A DNA stretch of 64,000 nt, taken from positions 6,334,911 to 6,398,910 of the forward strand of contig BSQZ01000028.1 of the NCBI GenBank assembly GCA_033239005.1, in the 5' to 3' direction. The notes below the pieces were generated by a model. It was not told the DNA's origin. It ran no database searches and saw only the letters and a program-made list of their open reading frames with translations. Shown here piece after piece: positions 56,278-64,000 of this stretch; position 1 is the stretch's first letter; every line of letters starts with the position of its first letter. Position numbers and translations under genes: made by a program. This DNA is from Lamellibrachia satsuma (taxonomy: Eukaryota; Annelida; Polychaeta; Sabellida; Siboglinidae).

Positions 56278-56899
56278 GAGTGCAACGTCTGTATCACCAG
56301 AGGGTCCTCAACTTGACAATGGTGACAGTGGACACATTTCTTGAGATCCTGTCAATACCAGTTGACAATAACACTACTACAGATGCGCTCATTCTCAGTG
56401 TTTACTTCGATGATAAAAAAGCTTTTTAAAACTCCCCAGCTGTGGCATGATTCGTTGACAAGCTGGGATAGCTCCACATGGGACCGACTACTAGCTGACG
56501 TCATCGCAGGTTGAAGCAACGGTGCTTTGTGTCATCCCACAAGCTGTATACACACAGAAACTCCATTGAAAGCCATGTAAAATCAATGCTCATTTTGTGA
56601 ATTTACACAGACAAGACGGTAGTGCTTCCAGTGCTCCTGAAGGGATCTATGTCCCCATCTCAGCTCCAGCTGAGCGTGGCCTGAAGAACAGTCAACAGTG
56701 AATCCAATTTATTGCAGCAACCACTACAGCTACGAGTGCAACAGAGATCGACACTGAGCATGGATACCAATATCACATGGCAAAATAGTTATGTGTGTAC
56801 ATTATGCATGTCTCTCTTCATTACGGTGTTAGTCGACACATTCTGTTGTCGTGAGCAAGTGCCCAATGAGATTATTGCAAGTGATTGTTGTGGCTTCCG

Positions 56900-57300
56900 G
56901 TAATAACAGACAGCCCAACTTATGTCACTGTGATCACTCAGCAAAACTGATAGCCTAAATTACGTCACTGTGTTCATTTGGTCAACAATGAACAGCCCAA
57001 CTTGTGTCATTGTGTTCATTCAAGCAACAAAGGCAAGCTGAACTTAAGTCACTGTGTTCACTTGGGCAATAATGATCAGCCCAATGCTGAGCAACCCAAC
57101 TCGTGTCATTGTTTTTCTTGGGCAGCACCAGACAGCCCACATGATCTTCACTTGGTCAACATGGGGTAGCCCAACTTGTGCCCCCAAGTTTACGCAGGTT
57201 CCATTGAGCAACCCAACTTGTGTCATCACATTCACATGGGCAATGACGGACAGCCCAACTTGTTTCATCATGTTCACTTGTGCAAAGCCAAACTTTCACC
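56900..57300 (+). repeat. ~37-bp diverged minisatellite
   Basis: CAGCCCAACTTGTGTCATTG TGTTCACTTGGGCAA-type units, about eleven, quite diverged. Confidence 0.85.
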
Positions 57301-57595
57301 ATCTTCACTTCACCAATGTTGTTTCACTTATTGTATGACTTGACATCAAAAGGTGGCACAAATACTAGAAACTACTTCTCTCTGCCTGACTGTACCACAA
57401 GTAGCACTAAACCACTGACAGAGCGCACTAAGCTTCATCTGGTGCCAATATCACCAAATGTGAATCACTGGCATTGACCTGTGGAGCAACAACTGGATTG
57501 ACAGACAGATGCAGGGAACACAGGTCATGTGACATTGCCTATTGATCCATCATCCAGCTGCAGACACAACTATCTTCTTTCAACCAACGTCAGCA

Positions 57596-57945
57596 ATGTA
57601 CTGTACAGATACAAGGACCTGAAGCAGTCATTGTGTGAATGTACTGTACAGATACAAGGACCTGAAGCAGTCAGTGTGTGAATGTACTGCACAGATACAA
57701 GGACCTGAAGCAGTCAGTGTGTGAATGTACTGCACAGATACAAGGACCTGAAGCAGTCATTGTGTGAATGTACTGCACAGATACAAGGACCTGAAGCAGT
57801 CAGTGTGTGAATGTACTGCACAGATATAAGGACCTGAAGCAGTCATTGTGTGAATGTACTGCACAGATACAAGGACCTGAAGCAGTCAGTGTGTGAATGT
57901 ACTGCACAGATACAAGGACCTGAAGCAGTCAGTGTGTGAATGCTC
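57596..57945 (+). repeat. 43-bp minisatellite x 8
   Basis: TGTACTGCACAGATACAAGG ACCTGAAGCAGTCAGTGTGT GAA, very homogeneous. Confidence 0.97.
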
Positions 57946-58739
57946 CAAGCACAGCTGACGGAGTGCCTGTCTGCTAACACTGTCATCAACTACCCCAAAC
58001 ACGAACTTCATATATCTCTTGTGCCATCTGTAGATGTAGAGTCATGATATAACAAATGCCAAATTCCTGACCAATTCCACAGGTTGACAGTAAATCTATA
58101 TGTCTGCAGCATTTAATAATTGTGTTGTATCCTTACACTGGACACTTTTCCGTTTGTCGACCCCCAACCCACCGATGACCCGCGAGACAGTGCCAAAATT
58201 TGAAAACACAACAAATTGATTATAAATGATCAGATAAAATGCATTTTCCTTCATAATTATATTTACAAAGTTTGGCAATGTTCATCAAATTTTAAATGTG
58301 GCATGGTCTAGACAAACAATTCAAGGATATCATCTTATGCTCAAAATCAGACACTAATTATGGCATATTTTATGCATAGAATTTGTTTAGTTGTATTTGC
58401 CAGCACAGTTCATTACATCCAATGAGGTTCAAACCTGTCCACTACTTAGAATTTGTACAGTTTGTTATGCAAGTGGCATAAAAAATTCAATATTTCTATT
58501 AAAATTTAAATATTTCTGTGCACCCTAAAAAACTTTTTCCCAAACATAATATAGAAGTTCTGTAGAAACTTTTGTATTTTTAAAAGAAAATGGTTAATAT
58601 TTAAGTTTAAGCATAATTTGTCATTTTCTGTATAGACATGTCAGGTACCTTTTAGCCACAGACAGTGACTGATCACAAGTTCACTGGATAGTGTCTGCGT
58701 GAATCTCTGCCTAGAAATGTCATCAAAATGTCTATTAAA
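57946..58739. other. No gene seen
   Basis: AT-rich unique DNA with no coding signal. Confidence 0.4.
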
Positions 58740-59045
58740 ATTATAGTCTCCTGCATCATTCCAATAAACCCAGGCACCTCTTGCTATGCCTAAATCTTTA
58801 AACATCACTTAAAAAAAATCTCAAACTACAGCTACCTTCTGCAAAACAACTCATGACATATTTTGTTCTTAAAATTCCATTTCCACCTTAAATCGTCGGC
58901 AGTACATCGCTCTGATGATATAACTTCTGCATGTCCCTGTTTATGATATCATGTCTGACAATTCTGGTTTGTTGTGCCTCTTAAGTTTGGGCTCCTGGTG
59001 ATTTAGGAGCTATAGAAGTTTTACTATTATTATTATATTCATACT
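58740..59045 (+). mobile_element. 3' end of a CR1/L2-type LINE (same family as 34.3 kb)
   Basis: Contains IFKHHLKKNLKLQLP, then the shared CATTTCCACCTTAAATCG, then sequence translating as VWAPGDLGAIE and a short ATT-rich tail, as in CR1/L2 3' ends. Heavily 5'-truncated. The 23-bp minisatellite starts immediately after the tail. Confidence 0.65.
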
Positions 59046-59049
59046 GATA

Positions 59050-60036
59050 TTTACACTTGGCTTTACCAACAATTTACACTTGGCTTTACCAACAATTTAT
59101 ACTTCGCTTTACCAACAATTTATACTTCGCTTTACCAACAATTTATACTTCGCTTTACCAACAATTTACACTTGGCATTACCAACAATTTATACTTGGCT
59201 TTACCAACAATTTATACTTCGCTTTACCAACAATTTATACTTGGCTTTACCAACAATTTACACTTGGCATTACCAACAATTTATACTTCGCTTTACCAAC
59301 AATTTATACTTCGCTTTACCAACAATTTATACTTGGCATTACCAACAATTTACACTTGGCATTACCAACAATTTATACTTGGCTTTACCAACAATTTATA
59401 CTTCGCTTTACCAACAATTTATACTTCGCTTTACCAACAATTTATACTTCGCTTTACCAACAATTTATACTTGGCATTACCAACAATTTACACTTGGCAT
59501 TACCAACAATTTATACTTGGCATTACCAACAATTTATACTTGGCTTTACCAACAATTTATACTTCGCTTTACCAACAATTTATACTTCGCTTTACCAACA
59601 ATTTATACTTGGCATTACCAACAATTTACACTTGGCATTACCAACAATTTATACTTGGCTTTACCAACAATTTATACTTGGCATTACCAACAAGTTATAC
59701 TTGGCATTACCAACAATTTACACTTGGCATTACCAACAATTTATACTTGGCTTTACCAACAATTTATACTTGGCTTTATCAACAATTTATACTTGGCATT
59801 ACCAACAATTTATACTTCGCTTTACCAACAATTTATACTTCGCTTTACCAACAATTTATACTTGGCATTACCAACAATTTACACTTGGCATTACCAACAA
59901 TTTATACTTGGCTTTACCAACAATTTATACTTGGCATTACCAACAAGTTATACTTGGCATTACCAACAATTTACACTTGGCATTACCAACAATTTATACT
60001 TGGCTTTACCAACAATTTATACTTGGCTTTATCAAC
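59050..60036 (+). repeat. 23-bp minisatellite x 43
   Basis: CTTTACCAACAATTTATACT TGG with CTTTA/CATTA, TTGG/TTCG and TTATAC/TTACAC variants. All three plus frames stay open because no unit contains a stop; none is a gene. Confidence 0.98.
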
Positions 60037-60309
60037 AAACCAAAATATTATAATATATGCAGAGACACTAAAATAGCTTGTACAGAATTTAATAGAGCAC
60101 GGAAACATTAATAATCACAATATTAACCTTCCTCAGTACAAATAAATGCGTAGATAGAACCATCAAGTTAGTTCAAAGGCAGCTGATTCAGACACGCAGC
60201 AAGCAGGTCTTCAATGATTATGTCATTAATCTCACAGTGAATGTCTCTATATGCCTGATAGTGCCATCTCTGGTGAATGAAGCATTCATTCGTGATAGCT
60301 TTATAAACG

Positions 60310-61991
60310 TCACATGACAAATGGCACAGTGCATCATGCACAGCCAGAACAAATGGCACAGTGCATCATGCACAGCCAGAACAAATGACACAGTGCATCA
60401 TGCACAGCCAGAACAAATGACACAGTGCATCATGCACAGCCAGAACAAATAGCACAGTGCATCATGCACAGCCAGAACAAATGGCACAGTGCATCATGCA
60501 CAGCCAGAACAAATGACACAGTGCATCATGCACAGCCAGAACAAATGACACAGTGTATCATGCACAGCCAGAACAAATGCCACAGTGCAACATGCACAGC
60601 CAGAACAAATGCCACAGTGCATCATGCACAGCCAGAACAAATGGCACAGTGCATCATGCACAGCCAGAACAAATGCCACAGTGCGTCATGCACTGCCAGA
60701 ACAAATGGCACAGTGCATCATACACAGCCAGAACAAATGGCACAGTGCGTCATGCAGCCAGAACAAATGGCACAGTGCATCATGCACAGCCAGAACAAAT
60801 GCCACAGTGCATCATGCACAGCCAGAACAAATGGCACAGTGCATCATGCATAGCCAGAACAAATGGCACAGTGCGTCATGCACAGCCAGAACAAATGGCA
60901 CAGTGCATCATGCACAGCCAGAACAAATGGCACAGTGTATCATGCACAGCCAGAACAAATGCCACAGTGCATCATGCACAGCCAGAACAAATGGCACAGT
61001 GCATCATGCACAGCCAGAACAAATGGCACAGTGCATCATGCACAGCCAGAACAAATGCCACAGTGCATCATGCACAGCCAGAACAAATGGCACAGTGCAT
61101 CATGCACAGTGCATCATGCACAGCCAGAACAAATGGCACAGTGCATCATGCACAGTACATCATGCACAGCCAGAACAAATGCCACAGTGCATCATGCACA
61201 GCCAGAACAAATGGCACAGTGCATCATGCACAGTGCATCATGCACAGCCAGAACAAATGGCACAGTGCATCATGCACAGCCAGAACAAATGACACAGTGC
61301 ATCATGCACAGCCAGAACAAATGACACAGTGCATCATGCACAGCCAGAACAAATGGCACAGTGCATCATGCACAGCCAGAACAAATGGCACAGTGCATCA
61401 TGCACAGCCAGAACAAATGGCACAGTGCATCATGCACAGCCAGAACAAATGGCACAGTGCATCATGCACAGCCAGAACAAATGCCACAGTGCATCATGCA
61501 CAGCCATAACAAATGGCACAGTGCATCATGCACAATGCATCATGCACAGCCAGAACAAATGGCACAGTGCATCATGCACAGCCAGAACAAATGCCACAGT
61601 GCATCATGCACAGCCAGAACAAATGGCACAGTGCATCATGCACAGCGCATCATGCACAGCCAGAACAAATGGCACAGTGCATCATGCACAGCCAGAACAA
61701 ATGGCACAGTGCATCATGCACAGCCAGAACAAATGGCACAGTGCATCATGCACAGCCAGAACAAATGGCACAGTGCATCATGCACAGCCAGAACAAATAG
61801 CACAGTGCATCATGCACAGCCAGAACAAATGACACAGTGCATCATGCACAGCCAGAACAAATGACACAGTGCATCATGCACAGCCAGAACAAATGCCACA
61901 GTGCATCATGCACAGCCAGAACAAATGCCACAGTGCATCATGCACAGCCAGAACAAATGCCACAGTGCATCATGCACAGCCAGAACAAATG
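60310..61991 (+). repeat. 32-bp minisatellite x ~52
   Basis: AGAACAAATGGCACAGTGCA TCATGCACAGCC with GGC/GCC/GAC variants, plus some 14-bp partial duplications (GTGCATCATGCACA) at 61,100-61,250 and 61,530-61,660. Spurious open frames in all plus frames. Confidence 0.98.
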
Positions 61992-62329
61992 ACTGAGAAA
62001 ATACATTCAGAAAATGAAGGTGAATCATTTTTTAAAAGGTGGCAAGTTTTCAATAGGTTGCAGTAATTGTGAACTTATTTGACAATATTCTGTCTTTTAC
62101 TTGTAAATAAATGAGTGGCAGTGATAATTTTAACATCTTACTGTATGCTCTATATATCATTATACAGGTCCGGGCTTAATTTTATTTATATATTTATATG
62201 CAATTTAATGCTGTATTATTTAACATTTTATACATTATAAAAATATGCATTTATGTGTAATATTCAACCTCTTTGGTTGCAATTCAAATAAATTTATTAC
62301 GTAAATGAAGAAAAGAAGATAGAGCAAAG
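61992..62329. other. AT-rich, no gene seen
   Basis: Unique AT-rich spacer between two arrays. Confidence 0.5.
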
Positions 62330-62775
62330 GCAGGTTCCTATACAGTGTAATATACAGCCCTTACGACTGCTCAAAGATAGGTCCTTATATAGTGTAATAT
62401 ACAGCCCTTACGATTGCTCAAAGGTAGGTCCTTATATAGAGTAACATACAACCCCCACAATCGCTCAAAGGTAGGTCCTTATATAGTGTAATACACAACC
62501 CTCACAACTGCTCAAAGGTAGGTCCTTATATAGTGTAATATACAGCCCTTACAACCATTCAAAGGTAGCTCTTTATATAGTGTAATGTACAGCCCTTACA
62601 ACCGCTCAAAGGTAGGCCCTTTTATAGTGTAATATACAGACCTTACAACTGCTCAAAGGTAGGTCCTTTTATAGTGCACTTTACAGCCCTTACAACTGCT
62701 CAAAGGTAGGTACTTTACAGCCCTTACAACTGCTCAAAGGTAGGTACTTTACAGCCCTTACGACTGTTCAAAGCA
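62330..62775 (+). repeat. 47-bp minisatellite x 9
   Basis: GGTAGGTCCTTATATAGTGT AATATACAGCCCTTACAACT GCTCAAA, moderately diverged, with truncated units at the right end. Confidence 0.95.
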
Positions 62776-63281
62776 TCTTACACTTCACCCCCAACAGACC
62801 AGTTCATTCCAACACCAACTCGACTTCAGAATAAAATTTCAAAGATGGAAATGGGATAAGACATAGTTATGCTATTAGCACCTTTCATGCAGATGTTGAT
62901 ACATAAAATGCCAGTTAGGTAGCTACCGCACCCTGAACACTGCTACTTGCTACACCCCACTGCGCAATACTGTGCTCGCTCACAATTACAATGCTGTTCA
63001 AACACTGCTAGAGATAAATCAAGGCTCGCCACTAATCTGGCATGCTGGAATTGGAAGTCAAACCTAATGGACGTGCTACTCCTGAGCAGAATTTCAAATG
63101 TTCTGTAGTCATTTTGTCGAAGCATGCAGATGCACAGAGACGATGTTGTAAATGTTCACATATGAATCTCTGTGGCTATGGAAAACAATTACTTTAAGCA
63201 CCAGTGATTGCCAACTGTCCCACTAACAATAGATCCTGTCCTCCATTCACAGACTGCAACCTGTCAACAGCTGTGTCCAGG
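62776..63281. other. No gene seen
   Basis: Unique sequence; short frames only. Confidence 0.4.
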
Positions 63282-63632
63282 GCTGGGTCCAATTACGTAG
63301 TTGTAACTGATTACTGTAAAATGCTATAATTGTAAGTGCAATTAAAATATGTTGTGTCACTGCAATTACAGTATGTTTCTTATGACAAACTACCTGAAAA
63401 AAACTATCAACAAAAATATCAATATCCATTAACACAAGTTAAAAAAAAAAATTCAGCAACAGACAACATATAATTAGTAAATGGTGAATATACTTGGTTC
63501 TACATAATACAATTTTAACTGTAATTGTAACAGTGCAGTTGTAATAAATTTGAACATTTTAGAAGTGTAATTGAAGTGAAAAATTAAACATAATTGTAAC
63601 TGATTTGATTTTGTGTAATTGGACCTAACCTT
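63282..63632. mobile_element. TIR-like element with GGTCCAATTAC ends
   Basis: Left end GGGTCCAATTACGTAGTTG and right end, reversed, AGGTCCAATTACAC. The interior is a palindrome-like series of TAATTGTAA motifs. A related motif-rich patch without clear ends lies at 45,250-45,510. Non-coding MITE candidate. Confidence 0.45.
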
Positions 63633-63929
63633 AGTTGTATCCAACCAAGTTAACTTATTCATCTTCAGCAACACAGATGCATCAGAAAATGAGTATAATA
63701 TTACGCATAACAATCTGGCATATAAAAATTTCTCTTACATGCTATTGAAGTGAACCATATTTCAATAAACAATTCAATTATTTGTGCCAGACGTTTATAC
63801 ATGTGGTCTTGTTTACCATTATTTAGATGTTCGCACAGGTATGTTGGTTACATGTGAAATACTGCAATGAATCAAAATTTTCTCCAACCAATTTAGCTTC
63901 TGTCAATGCCACTGACAGGATATGTCATC

Positions 63930-64000
63930 TATGTCAGGTGTCATCTATGTCAGGTGTCATCTATGTTAGGTGTCATCTATGTCAGGTGTCATCTATGTTA
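63930..64000 (+). repeat. 17-bp repeat, continues past the window
   Basis: GTCATCTATGTCAGGT repeated about five times to the last base. Confidence 0.9.

Noticed and set aside
59057..60111. Three overlapping ~300-residue open frames
   Set aside because: All are translations of the 23-bp array, open in every plus frame because no unit contains a stop; no gene would be coding in three frames.
60425..61991. Several Cys/His/Gln-rich long open frames
   Set aside because: Translations of a 32-bp minisatellite in all frames; CxxH-like patterns come from the repeat and not from zinc-finger sequence.
33611..61991. Common origin of the 44-bp array (33.6 kb) and 32-bp array (60.3 kb)
   Set aside because: Both contain TGCATCATG and ACAG words, but the remainder of the units does not align; treated as coincidence.

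Overview
This is a window of animal nuclear DNA. It is AT-rich and low in gene density, with canonical GT-AG introns, microsatellites, degraded LINEs, tRNA-derived SINEs and terminal-inverted-repeat (TIR) elements. About a quarter to a third of it is tandem minisatellite. The one gene I can reconstruct is the invertebrate orthologue of the vertebrate Fe65/APBB adaptor family. Together with a Meta-SINE-like SINE this suggests a marine invertebrate bilaterian, but I cannot name the species from sequence alone. There are no prokaryotic operons, rRNA genes, intact tRNA genes, CRISPR arrays or recognisable viral genes.

Layout. 0-10.4 kb is non-coding: minisatellites at 42-535 and 727-1,795, a small TIR element at 2,469-2,780, microsatellites and a 537-bp tandem duplication. 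10.4-11.2 kb is a CpG-richer patch with a possible minus-strand first exon. 12.0-17.6 kb is dominated by a decayed minus-strand LINE (endonuclease, reverse transcriptase and C-terminal pieces). Its C-terminal coding segment has been amplified into a 2-kb, 50-bp-unit minisatellite. 18.0-19.5 kb carries a perfect 20-bp x 30 array between two inverted copies of a tRNA-like element. 20.9-25.0 kb has a few weak exon-like fragments of unknown identity.

28,984-52,206 (minus strand) is a 15-exon Fe65/APBB gene. I assembled it exon by exon. Intron phases agree at every junction, and the model gives about 689 residues with the family architecture: a conserved N-terminal region, a WW domain, and two PTB/PID domains (PTB1, then PTB2). 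In vertebrates this family bridges the cytoplasmic tail of APP-type receptors to nuclear and cytoskeletal partners. The introns are full of minisatellites, LINE fragments and TIR elements. An arginine-rich exon-like segment at 56.0-56.3 kb on the same strand may be an upstream exon or another gene. 52.4-64 kb is otherwise repeat DNA: a 60-bp array, a SINE with its A-box region tandemly amplified, and large 29-, 32-, 43-, 23-, 32- and 47-bp arrays.

Most long open frames in the window are artefacts of tandem arrays whose unit lacks stop codons and are not annotated as genes. The most interesting structures are the LINE-derived minisatellite, the array framed by inverted tRNA-like elements, the SINE with multiplied A boxes, the inverted minisatellite hairpin in a gene intron, and the Fe65 WW domain whose second tryptophan is replaced.
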